From contig JBQTJI010000044.1 in assembly GCA_052387255.1 (NCBI GenBank), forward strand, positions 55,616 through 119,615: a stretch of 64,000 nt of DNA. The letters run 5' to 3'. Origin of the DNA: JBBQXK01 sp052387255. Lineage in GTDB: Bacteria > Pseudomonadota > Alphaproteobacteria > Rhodobacterales > Rhodobacteraceae. The notes beneath the pieces are model-generated. The model was not told where the DNA came from, ran no database searches, and saw only the letters and a list, made by a program, of their open reading frames with translations. Position numbers and translations under genes: made by a program. Numbering within the stretch: position 1 is the first letter of the stretch; each line of letters opens with the position of its first letter. Positions 33,603 to 41,366 of this stretch are shown here, piece after piece.

Positions 33603-34025
33603 ATGGCCACCGAACGCACCCTGTCGATCATCAAGCCCGATGCGACCAAGCGCAACCTGACCGGCAAGATCAATGCCAAGTTCGAAGAGGCGGGCCTGCG
33701 CATCGTTGCGCAGAAACGCATCCACCTGTCGGTGGCGCAGGCGGGCGCGTTCTATGCCGAGCACGCCGCGCGCGGGTTCTATGGCGAGTTGTGCGCATTC
33801 ATGGCGTCGGAACCCGTGGTCGTGCAGGTGCTGCAGGGCGAGGGCGCGATTGCCAAGAACCGCGAAGTGATGGGGGCCACGAACCCCGCGAACGCCGCCG
33901 AGGGCACCATCCGCAAGGATTTCGCCCTGTCGGTCGGCGAAAACTCGGTCCACGGGTCGGACAGCGAGGCGTCGGCGGCGCGCGAGATCGCGTTTTTCTT
34001 TTCGGGGCTTGAACTGGTCGGCTGA
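33603..34025 (+). CDS. ndk: Nucleoside diphosphate kinase
   Basis: A 140-residue enzyme that equilibrates nucleoside di- and triphosphates through a phospho-His intermediate. 'ERTLSIIKPDATKRN' is the N-terminal signature and His117 in 'SVHGSDS' is the active site. 'GATNPANAAEGTIRKDF' is also conserved. Length and composition are normal. It starts 126 bp from the divergent ABC-F gene and is followed by a strong terminator. Confidence 0.97.
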   Translation: MATERTLSIIKPDATKRNLTGKINAKFEEAGLRIVAQKRIHLSVAQAGAFYAEHAARGFYGELCAFMASEPVVVQVLQGEGAIAKNREVMGATNPANAAEGTIRKDFALSVGENSVHGSDSEASAAREIAFFFSGLELVG

Positions 34026-34039
34026 GGCTGACCGCATGG

Positions 34040-34077
34040 AAAAGGCCCGCGCAACCAGGGGGTTGCGCGGGCCTTTT
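34040..34077. terminator. Bidirectional rho-independent terminator
   Basis: Perfect 17-bp arms (34040-34056 and 34061-34077) flanking a 4-base loop, with AAAA on one side and TTTT on the other. It sits between the convergent ndk and RTX genes and can stop transcription from both. Confidence 0.9.
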
Positions 34078-34082
34078 CATGT

Positions 34083-37000
34083 TCACACCACCAGGAAGCT
34101 GCCGTTCACCAGGGCCGCGTTGTTGTCCAAGATGGCGACGATCACCGACGCACCGGCCTGGTTGCCGTCCGCGTCATAGCGCAGCGTGCCGGTGGTGATG
34201 TCGTACATCAGCCGGTCGTCGGCATCGAGCGCGGTGGTGCCGTTGACGAAGCGGAACACCGGGGGGCGGCCGAGGTTGAGCGCGGCGAAGATCTCGTCGT
34301 CCAGGTGGATCACGTCGCGCCCGACGGCAAAGTCGGTGATGTGGTCGATGTTGCCCGCCCCCAGGGCGGTGTCGAACACGAACACGTCCGACCCGGCCCC
34401 GCTGCCCAGGGTGTCGTCGCCGAGGGTGCCGTTCAGCGTGTTGGCGAAGGCGTTGCCGGTGATGACGTTGGCCGCCGCGTTGCCGGTGCCGTTCAGCCGG
34501 TTCGCGCCGATCAGTTGCAGGTTCTCGACGTTGTCGTCGAGGAAGTAGGTGAACGAGGCGCGCACGGTGTCGATGCCGCCCGTGGTGCCGTTCGCCTCGA
34601 CCACCACATCGGCGCGGTTGTCGACGATGTAGGTGTCGCTGCCGTCCAGGCCCCGCATCGTGTCGGCCCCGGCTGCGCCGTTCAGGATGTTGTTGTCGGC
34701 GTTGCCCAGCAGCCGGTTGTCGTCGGCATTGCCGGTGCCGTTCAGGTTCCCGGTGGCAAATTGCAGCGACAGCTGTTCGACATTGTCGGTCAGTGTGTAG
34801 GTGATGAGGCTGATCACCAGGTCGGTGCCGATGTCGAAGTCGCTCTCGACCACCAGGTCATTGGCGGAAACGACGAAATAGGTGTCGCCATCCGCGCCGC
34901 CGGTCAGCCGGTTGATGCCGGGACCTGCGGGGTCGCCGCCGTACAGCACGTCCTCGCCCGCGCCGCCGAACAGGCTGTCGGCACCGGCACCGCCATCGAG
35001 GGTGTCGTTGCCCTCGTCGCCGTTCAGGGTGTCGTTGCCGGTGCCGCCTTCCACATCGTCGTTGCCCTGACCGCCGAAAAACGTGTCGCCTACGCCGCCA
35101 GAAAAGAATCCGCTGGACATTTGATCATTGCCCAGCCCGCCCAGCAAGGTATCGGCACCTTCGCCCCCTTCGACAACATCGTCACCGTCGCCGCCGTCAA
35201 GGCTGTCCGCCCCCGCGCCGCCGTCAAGGAAATCAATTCCGTTCCCACCGAACAGCCGGTCGCCGTCGGAGCCGCCGATAAGGAGGTCTTCGCCGTCGCC
35301 CCCCTCCAGGGTGTCGTTCCCGCCAAAGCCCTCCAGGAAGTTGCCGCCGCTGTTGCCGACGATCCGTTGCGCCGTATCGCCGCCAAAGGCAAAGAGATCG
35401 CCGGTGCCGGTCAGGGTGATCAGCTCGATGTTGTCCACGCCGAAGTTGAAGGAGATCGACGAGCGGATTTCGTCGATGCCGGTGTGTCCGGCCAGTTCGG
35501 TGATGGTGTCGGTGGTGCTGTCGATGATGTAGACATCGCCGCCATTGCCGCCGATCAGCACATCCACCCCGCCGCCGCCGTCCAGCGTATCGGCCCCGGC
35601 ATTGCCGGTCAGCGTGTTGGTGCCGTCGTTGCCGACCAGATGGTTGGCGAAGATGTCGCCCGTCGCGTTGATGTTGGCGCTGCCGGTCAGCGTCACCAGT
35701 TCGATGGACTGTCCCGCGACAAAGAAGCTGACGGACGAACGCACCTCGTCAAAGCCGGAGTCGCTGTCCAGTTCCGTCACCACGTCACCGGCACTGTTGA
35801 CGATGATCACATCGCTGTCCGCGCCGCCCTCCATACTGTCGGCCCCGGCCCCGCCGTTCAGCGTGTCGTTGCCGCTGCCGCCGAGCAGGCTGTCATCCCC
35901 GGCGTTGCCGGACAGCACGTCGTCGCCATCCTCGCCGATCAGCGTGTCGATCCCGGACCCGCCGATCAGCGTGTCGTTGCCGTCATCGCCGAACAGGTCG
36001 TCGTCGCCGGACTGTCCGTTGAGGTGGTCGTTGTCCAGACCGCCGTCGATCACGTCATTGCCGGTGCCGCCGGTGATCACGTCGTCCTCGGTGCCGCCGA
36101 ACAGGAAATCTGCGCCGTCATCGCCGTCGATGTGGTCCTCGCCATTGCTGCCGTCCACCGCGTCGTCCGAGCCGCCTGCGGAAATGTCGTCGTCGCCCGA
36201 GCCGCCCAGGATCAGATCGCCCCAGGCGTTGCCGACAAGGGTGTCATCAACGTCGTCGGCACCGCTGATGGTCTGCAGGCGGTCGGCATCGTTCAGGTCG
36301 AAGTTCTGCAACCCCGCCACCTGTGCTGCCGACAGGCCGATCAGTTCCTCGGGGCCGGGATTGTTCAGGCGGGTCAGGTCGAGCAGCCCGTCAAGGCCGG
36401 TGTCGTTCAGCGCGAAGAAGAACAGGTACTGCGCCGTCCCGCCCGGGCCGGCGACCTGGCCGGGCATGGTGTTCACATAGGTCGTCGCGCCGGAGGACGA
36501 AAAGTTGTCGGCACCCGTGACCCCATGCACGAAGGTCAGCGCGGGCAGGGTGCCGCCCGAGCCGCTTTCGCTGTCGTCCAGCACGACGCCCGACGGGATG
36601 CCGAAGTCGGGCGAGTTGACGAACACCGGCACCGACAGGGGATTGGCCCCGGTGATGACATTGGGGTCCAGGTCCGCCGCGAACCCCCCTGACCCACCGA
36701 CAATGGTGACCAAGAGCCGGATCGCCCCTTGGCCCTGCAACGGCGTGTAGGTGTAGGTGACGGTGGCGCCGGGCGCCCCCTCGAACCCGGTGGACACGAC
36801 CTTGACCTCGCCGGTCACCGGATCGGTGGTGACGCTGAGCAGTTCGTCGAAGTTCTGCGCAAGGGTCGGGATGACGAATTCCTGCAACGCGTCCGAATCA
36901 AGAGTGGACAGCCGCCCGAGGGTGTCGATGCCCCAGCGGTTGCCGTCGGAATCGATGATCGTGGCGGCAGGGGGCGGGGGTAGGCCGTCGTCGGCGCCCG

Positions 37001-37718
37001 CATAGTTCACCACCGACAGGCGTTCCTCGTCGCTGAGGCCGGTCAGCAGTTCGGGGTTGAACAGAAACACGTTGGGGTTCTCGAAGATGAGGAGGTCAGT
37101 TTCGCCCTCTGCCGCGGTGTCGCTTTGCGTCGCAAACTGGAGCAGGCTTTGCGTCTCGCCGGGTTGCAGGGTCAGGGTATGGGTGACGGTGATGAGACTG
37201 CCGCCAACCGCCACGCCGGTCGGCAGCAGCGACCCGTCGCCGAAGGCCTGCATCACGGCCGGATCGGCGCCGATTGTATTCCCGTCGTCGGTCACCAGCA
37301 CCGTATCCGCTGTGGTCACCAACCCGTCGCCGCTGGAGTCGGCGGTGACTTGCAGCAAGCCGTCGGCCCCGCTGTCGGTCACGGTCTGGACCGTGATGGT
37401 GATGGCGGCATCGGTGGTGTTGGTAAAGCTGTCGAGGAAGCGCGCAAAGCCGCCGGCCGAGATTGCGGCATCCGACACAAGGATCGAGCGTTGCACGGCG
37501 ACGCCGTTGGCCAGCAACACCGGAGCGGTGTTCACCTCGCGGCCATCCAGCGAGGCGCTCTGCGGGTTGACGCTGAGGCCATCGACGATCAGCCGCATGC
37601 CGCCATCGAAGGCGTCGTTGCTGCCGTTTGTGATTCCCAGTTCAGGATTGCCAGCCGAGTTTGACTGGATATCCCAAAAGAAGCCTTCGGTGTCGGTCAG
37701 GGTGGTGTTGACGGGCAT
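34083..37718 (-). CDS. Large secreted RTX-repeat calcium-binding protein
   Basis: A 1,211-residue acidic protein. Residues 1 to about 480 form a beta-rich N-terminal region without a classical signal peptide. From about 490 to 1,110 there are many nonapeptide-like RTX repeats (GGSGNDTLNGGAGADSMEG-type), interrupted by non-repeat spacers with 'SFFVAGQSIELVTLTG'-like motifs, each probably a beta-roll block. The C-terminus 'NGSFLVV' is uncleaved and hydrophobic, typical of type I secretion. It likely leaves the cell by a TolC-dependent ABC exporter; no exporter genes are in the window. Function beyond Ca binding is unknown. Confidence 0.85.
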   Translation of the reverse strand: MPVNTTLTDTEGFFWDIQSNSAGNPELGITNGSNDAFDGGMRLIVDGLSVNPQSASLDGREVNTAPVLLANGVAVQRSILVSDAAISAGGFARFLDSFTNTTDAAITITVQTVTDSGADGLLQVTADSSGDGLVTTADTVLVTDDGNTIGADPAVMQAFGDGSLLPTGVAVGGSLITVTHTLTLQPGETQSLLQFATQSDTAAEGETDLLIFENPNVFLFNPELLTGLSDEERLSVVNYAGADDGLPPPPAATIIDSDGNRWGIDTLGRLSTLDSDALQEFVIPTLAQNFDELLSVTTDPVTGEVKVVSTGFEGAPGATVTYTYTPLQGQGAIRLLVTIVGGSGGFAADLDPNVITGANPLSVPVFVNSPDFGIPSGVVLDDSESGSGGTLPALTFVHGVTGADNFSSSGATTYVNTMPGQVAGPGGTAQYLFFFALNDTGLDGLLDLTRLNNPGPEELIGLSAAQVAGLQNFDLNDADRLQTISGADDVDDTLVGNAWGDLILGGSGDDDISAGGSDDAVDGSNGEDHIDGDDGADFLFGGTEDDVITGGTGNDVIDGGLDNDHLNGQSGDDDLFGDDGNDTLIGGSGIDTLIGEDGDDVLSGNAGDDSLLGGSGNDTLNGGAGADSMEGGADSDVIIVNSAGDVVTELDSDSGFDEVRSSVSFFVAGQSIELVTLTGSANINATGDIFANHLVGNDGTNTLTGNAGADTLDGGGGVDVLIGGNGGDVYIIDSTTDTITELAGHTGIDEIRSSISFNFGVDNIELITLTGTGDLFAFGGDTAQRIVGNSGGNFLEGFGGNDTLEGGDGEDLLIGGSDGDRLFGGNGIDFLDGGAGADSLDGGDGDDVVEGGEGADTLLGGLGNDQMSSGFFSGGVGDTFFGGQGNDDVEGGTGNDTLNGDEGNDTLDGGAGADSLFGGAGEDVLYGGDPAGPGINRLTGGADGDTYFVVSANDLVVESDFDIGTDLVISLITYTLTDNVEQLSLQFATGNLNGTGNADDNRLLGNADNNILNGAAGADTMRGLDGSDTYIVDNRADVVVEANGTTGGIDTVRASFTYFLDDNVENLQLIGANRLNGTGNAAANVITGNAFANTLNGTLGDDTLGSGAGSDVFVFDTALGAGNIDHITDFAVGRDVIHLDDEIFAALNLGRPPVFRFVNGTTALDADDRLMYDITTGTLRYDADGNQAGASVIVAILDNNAALVNGSFLVV

Positions 37719-37832
37719 GGCGCGCTCCAGAATGGTCTGTGCGGTGCTGGTGCGCCGCCAATGACGGGGGTGATTCTGCAGGGCAGGTTAATGGTTTTGC
37801 GCGGAGTTTCGCCTGTTTTCTGCGGCGGCGCG

Positions 37833-38165
37833 TCAGGGGCGGCGGGGCACAACCCCCAAGAGATCCAGTGCCTTGTCGATGGCATGGTCGTCCTTGTGGG
37901 TGACGCCCGCCTTCAGCGCGTCGAACCGCTGGCGCAGGGCCTTTTTCTCATTCCCCTGGCAATCGTTCCAGGGGCGGCCCTGAAGGCCCATGTGCAGCAC
38001 GTAGTAGCCGATGAAATGCGGCTGGGTACCTGCCGCCAGCAGCCGCAGATAGGCGGCATCGGCCCCCATCTCGCGAATCTCTTCGGCGGAATGGATGCCC
38101 GCGCGGGCAAAGGCCGCTTCTGACGCAGGCCCGAGGTTCAGGATCGAGGAAACCGGTGACGGCAT
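37833..38165 (-). CDS. TfoX C-terminal domain protein
   Basis: A 110-residue protein. 'SILNLGPASEAAFARAGIHS' and 'EEIREMGADAAYLRLLAAG' are the helix-hairpin-helix hallmark of TfoX/Sxy C-terminal domains, seen as small stand-alone proteins in Rhodobacterales. In Sxy this domain belongs to the competence regulator, but its action as a stand-alone protein is unknown. It lies 114 bp upstream of the RTX gene start. Confidence 0.85.
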   Translation of the reverse strand: MPSPVSSILNLGPASEAAFARAGIHSAEEIREMGADAAYLRLLAAGTQPHFIGYYVLHMGLQGRPWNDCQGNEKKALRQRFDALKAGVTHKDDHAIDKALDLLGVVPRRP

Positions 38166-38244
38166 CGGGCGGCGCTATCCCTGCTGGTGCAGGGGCACGA
38201 TGCCACGCCGTCCGCCGCCCTTCCAGTCAGATCAGCCCGTCAGA

Positions 38245-38382
38245 TCAGATCGAGGCCCAGTCGCGGATCGCGGGGGGCGGCGTCTGGCCGGGTTGCTGGG
38301 GGGGGGTGGTGGTGCCCTGGTCCTGCTGCTGTGCAGGAGAGGGGGTGCTGCCCTGCTGAGGGCGCTTCGGTGTCTTCGCCAT
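38245..38382 (-). CDS. Possible small Pro/Gln-rich protein
   Basis: A 45-residue ORF (MAKTPKRPQQGSTPSPAQQQ...) that is disordered in composition. There is no strong ribosome-binding site and no family. The frame is open further upstream. The Lys/Gln/Pro content is not what random GC-rich frames usually give, so I list it at low confidence. Confidence 0.3.
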   Translation of the reverse strand: MAKTPKRPQQGSTPSPAQQQDQGTTTPPQQPGQTPPPAIRDWASI

Positions 38383-38698
38383 GATCACTCGTCCGTCCGT
38401 ATCTGCTGCCCGGGGCTGCCTTTGCGGCTTGCCCTCGACACGGAGCCTGATCGCCGACAAAGGCAGGGCGAAGGCGACTTCATGTCGAATTTTCAATAGT
38501 TAGGGGCCCCGTCCGGCAGGTGCAAGGCCCTGCGGCGCGGGGAACGGGCTGACGTTCCGTCACCCTGTGCTTGCCCCGCCACAGCCGCCTGCCGCCGCCC
38601 CGCTGCCCCAGGTGTTGGCAGCATCGCTTGCAAATGCAGCATCGGTCCGGGGTGCGGCCAGACGGGATGAGGTGGCGAATGTGGCGTTCGCGCCACGA

Positions 38699-38712
38699 AT
38701 CCAAACCGCTTT
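38699..38712 (+). promoter_or_regulatory. LacI-type operator copy 1 upstream of glgP
   Basis: ATCCAAACCGCTTT contains AACCGCTT, matching the LacI-family half-site arrangement AANCGNTT. It is an exact inverted copy of 38779-38792. Centre-to-centre spacing is 76 bp, close to seven helical turns, suitable for repression by looping. No LacI-type regulator gene is in the window. Confidence 0.5.
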
Positions 38713-38778
38713 GGGGAAATCGGACGGTGAAACTGGAAACGAATCCTGCGATGTTTTCAGATGGCGGCGACGGTATCG

Positions 38779-38792
38779 AAAGCGGTTTGGAT
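38779..38792 (+). promoter_or_regulatory. LacI-type operator copy 2 upstream of glgP
   Basis: AAAGCGGTTTGGAT, the reverse complement of 38699-38712, contains AAGCGGTT (AANCGNTT). It lies 114 bp before the glgP start. See copy 1. Confidence 0.5.
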
Positions 38793-38905
38793 AAACCGGC
38801 CGGATGATGTCGCCATGTCGTGCGGCTTGACCCCGGCCCCGGCATAGCGGCTAATCTCGCACCACGGCCCGGGGTTCCGGGCATCAGGAAGATGGACAAC
38901 CGCCC

Positions 38906-41338
38906 GTGATTGCAAAGACCGACCTCGCTGCCCGCCCCGTTTCCGCCACAGCTCTGCCGGTCGATGTGCCGCGCCTGAAGGCGGACGTGCTGCGCCATCT
39001 GACGTTCAGCCTTGGCAAGGACGTGCCGAACGCCACCCTGTACGACTGGCGCATGGCGCTGTCGCTGTCGGTGCGCGACCGGATCGTCGAGCCGTGGTTC
39101 GCATCCACCCGCCGCACCTGGGCCGAAAGCCGCAAGCGGGTGTACTACCTGTCGATGGAATTCCTGATCGGGCGGCTGCTCGAGGACGCGACGATCAACC
39201 TCGGCCTCTACGATACGGCGCGCGAGGTGATGGCGGGCTTCGGCCAGGACCTGCGCCATGTGATCGAGGATGAACCCGACGCGGCATTGGGCAACGGGGG
39301 CCTCGGGCGGCTGGCGGCCTGTTTCATGGAATCGATGGCGACGCTGGGGTGTCCCGCTTACGGCTATGGCATCCGCTATGAACACGGGCTGTTCGTGCAG
39401 GGATTCGAAGGCGGCAAGCAGGTGGAGACGCCCGAGGACTGGCTGCGCCAGGCCCACCCCTGGGAATTCGCGCGCCCCGAGTCCGCCTATGTCGTGGGCT
39501 TCAAGGGCCAGGTCGAGCACAAGGGCGGCCGCGACATCTGGACCCCCGGCGAGACGGTCAAGGCCGAGGCCTTCGACACGCCCGTTGTCGGCTGGCAGGG
39601 CAAATGGGCCAACACGCTGCGGCTGTGGGGGGCCAAGTCGACCTCGCAGTTCGACCTCGAGCGGTTCAACCGGGGCGACTACACGGCGGCGGCGGAACCA
39701 GAGACGCTGGCGCGCACCCTGTCCCGCGTGCTGTACCCCGACGACACCACCTATGCCGGCAAGGAGCTGCGCCTGAAGCAGGAGTTCTTCCTGACATCCG
39801 CCGCGCTGCAGGACATCCTGCGGCGGCATCTGGCGGCGGGGCTGGACATGACGGCGCTGCCCGCCCATGTCGCGATCCAGATGAACGACACGCACCCGGC
39901 CATCGCGGGCCCCGAACTGGTGCGGCTGCTGACGGATGTCCACGGCCTGCCGTTCGATCAGGCAATGGAGATTGCGCGCGCCTGCCTGGGCTACACCAAC
40001 CACACGCTTCTGCCCGAGGCGCTGGAACGCTGGGCGACTTATACCTTCGGCAATGTCCTGCCGCGCCACATGCAGATCATCGAGCGCATCGATGCCTGGC
40101 ACAAGGACGAGTACCATTCCCGCCCGCACTACATCGGCATCGTCAAGTTCCACGAGGTGCGGATGGGCGAGCTGGCCTTCATCATGGCGCACAAGGTGAA
40201 CGGCGTGTCGGCGCTGCATTCCGACCTGGTGAAATCCAGCCTGTTCCCCGAACTGGACAAGCTGCACCCGGGCCGGATCATGAACCAGACCAACGGCGTG
40301 ACCCCGCGCCGCTGGCTGCGCATGGCGAACCGCCCGCTGGCGGGGCTGATCACCGAGACGATCGGGCCGGGCTGGGAGGATGACCTTGACCGCCTGAAAA
40401 AGCTGGAACCCCATGTCGAGGACGGCGGCTTTCGCGCCGAGTTCGACGCGGCCAAGCGGGCCAACAAGGCGGCGCTGTCCGACTGGATCGCGCGCGACCT
40501 GGGCGTCAAGGTCAGCCCCGACGCGCTGTTCGACGTGCAGATCAAGCGCATCCACGAATACAAGCGCCAGCTTCTGAACATCCTGGAAACCATCGCCCGC
40601 TGGACCGCGATCCGTCGCAACCCGGCGGGCCCCTGGGTGCCACGGGTCAAGATTTTCGGCGGCAAGGCGGCCCCCGGCTATGCCGTGGCCAAGGAAATCA
40701 TCCACCTGATCAACGATGTGGCCACGGTGATCAACAACGATCCTGCGACGGGCGACCTCTTGAAGATCATCTATCCGCCGAACTACAACGTCAGCCTGGC
40801 CGAACGGGTGGTGCCCGCGACCGACCTGTCGGAACAGATCTCGACCGCCGGGAAAGAGGCCAGCGGCACGGGGAACATGAAGTTCATGATGAACGGCGCG
40901 CCGACCATCGGCACGCTGGACGGGGCCAACGTCGAGATTCTGAAAGAGGTCGGCGACGACAACTTCTTTCTCTTCGGGCTGACCGCGGAAGAGGTGATCA
41001 AGCGGCGCGAGAACCCCGACCATTCCCGCCTGGCCATCGAAGGCAGCCAGGCCCTGCAGGACGTGCTGCAGATGGTCGCCGAAGGGCGGTTCAGCCCCGG
41101 CGAGAAGGACCGCTACCACGGGCTGGTGCACCGCGTCTGGCATCACGACTACTTTGTCGTGGCCGCCGATTTCGATGGCTATCTGGATGCCCAGGCCCAG
41201 GTCGATGCCGCCTATGCCGACCGCGAACGCTGGCTTCGGATGGCGGCGCTGAACACGGCGCGCAGCGGATTCTTTTCGTCGGATCGCACGATCCGGGGTT
41301 ACATGAGCGACATCTGGGGTGTCACTTCGGCACTCTGA
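38906..41338 (+). CDS. glgP: Glycogen phosphorylase
   Basis: An 810-residue GT35 enzyme that releases glucose 1-phosphate from glycogen. 'RRVYYLSMEFLIGRLL'-like text (KRVYYLSMEFLIGR), 'ALGNGGLGRLAACFMESMAT', 'QMNDTHPAI', 'KRIHEYKRQLLN', and 'EASGTGNMKFMMNGAPTIGT' with the PLP Lys in 'NMK' are all present. The start is GTG at 38906, since the nearest ATG frames stop quickly. It is the first gene of the glycogen operon; glgB begins 28 bp after its stop. Confidence 0.95.
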   Translation: MIAKTDLAARPVSATALPVDVPRLKADVLRHLTFSLGKDVPNATLYDWRMALSLSVRDRIVEPWFASTRRTWAESRKRVYYLSMEFLIGRLLEDATINLGLYDTAREVMAGFGQDLRHVIEDEPDAALGNGGLGRLAACFMESMATLGCPAYGYGIRYEHGLFVQGFEGGKQVETPEDWLRQAHPWEFARPESAYVVGFKGQVEHKGGRDIWTPGETVKAEAFDTPVVGWQGKWANTLRLWGAKSTSQFDLERFNRGDYTAAAEPETLARTLSRVLYPDDTTYAGKELRLKQEFFLTSAALQDILRRHLAAGLDMTALPAHVAIQMNDTHPAIAGPELVRLLTDVHGLPFDQAMEIARACLGYTNHTLLPEALERWATYTFGNVLPRHMQIIERIDAWHKDEYHSRPHYIGIVKFHEVRMGELAFIMAHKVNGVSALHSDLVKSSLFPELDKLHPGRIMNQTNGVTPRRWLRMANRPLAGLITETIGPGWEDDLDRLKKLEPHVEDGGFRAEFDAAKRANKAALSDWIARDLGVKVSPDALFDVQIKRIHEYKRQLLNILETIARWTAIRRNPAGPWVPRVKIFGGKAAPGYAVAKEIIHLINDVATVINNDPATGDLLKIIYPPNYNVSLAERVVPATDLSEQISTAGKEASGTGNMKFMMNGAPTIGTLDGANVEILKEVGDDNFFLFGLTAEEVIKRRENPDHSRLAIEGSQALQDVLQMVAEGRFSPGEKDRYHGLVHRVWHHDYFVVAADFDGYLDAQAQVDAAYADRERWLRMAALNTARSGFFSSDRTIRGYMSDIWGVTSAL

Positions 41339-41366
41339 CGGGCGGAACTCGGGGGAGGGGGGACGC

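Larger units (their letters stand above)
38383..38905. other. 523-bp intergenic region ahead of the glycogen operon
   Basis: No convincing gene is seen. It contains the two LacI-type operator copies described separately. The composition falls to more AT-rich in the 38680-38800 part, consistent with a promoter region for glgP. Confidence 0.6.

Noticed and set aside
34083..37718. Tandem repeat array or CRISPR in the region of repeated Gly-Asp codons
   Set aside because: The repetition is in frame on the minus strand as RTX nonapeptides, with varied third bases and no constant repeat-spacer pattern.
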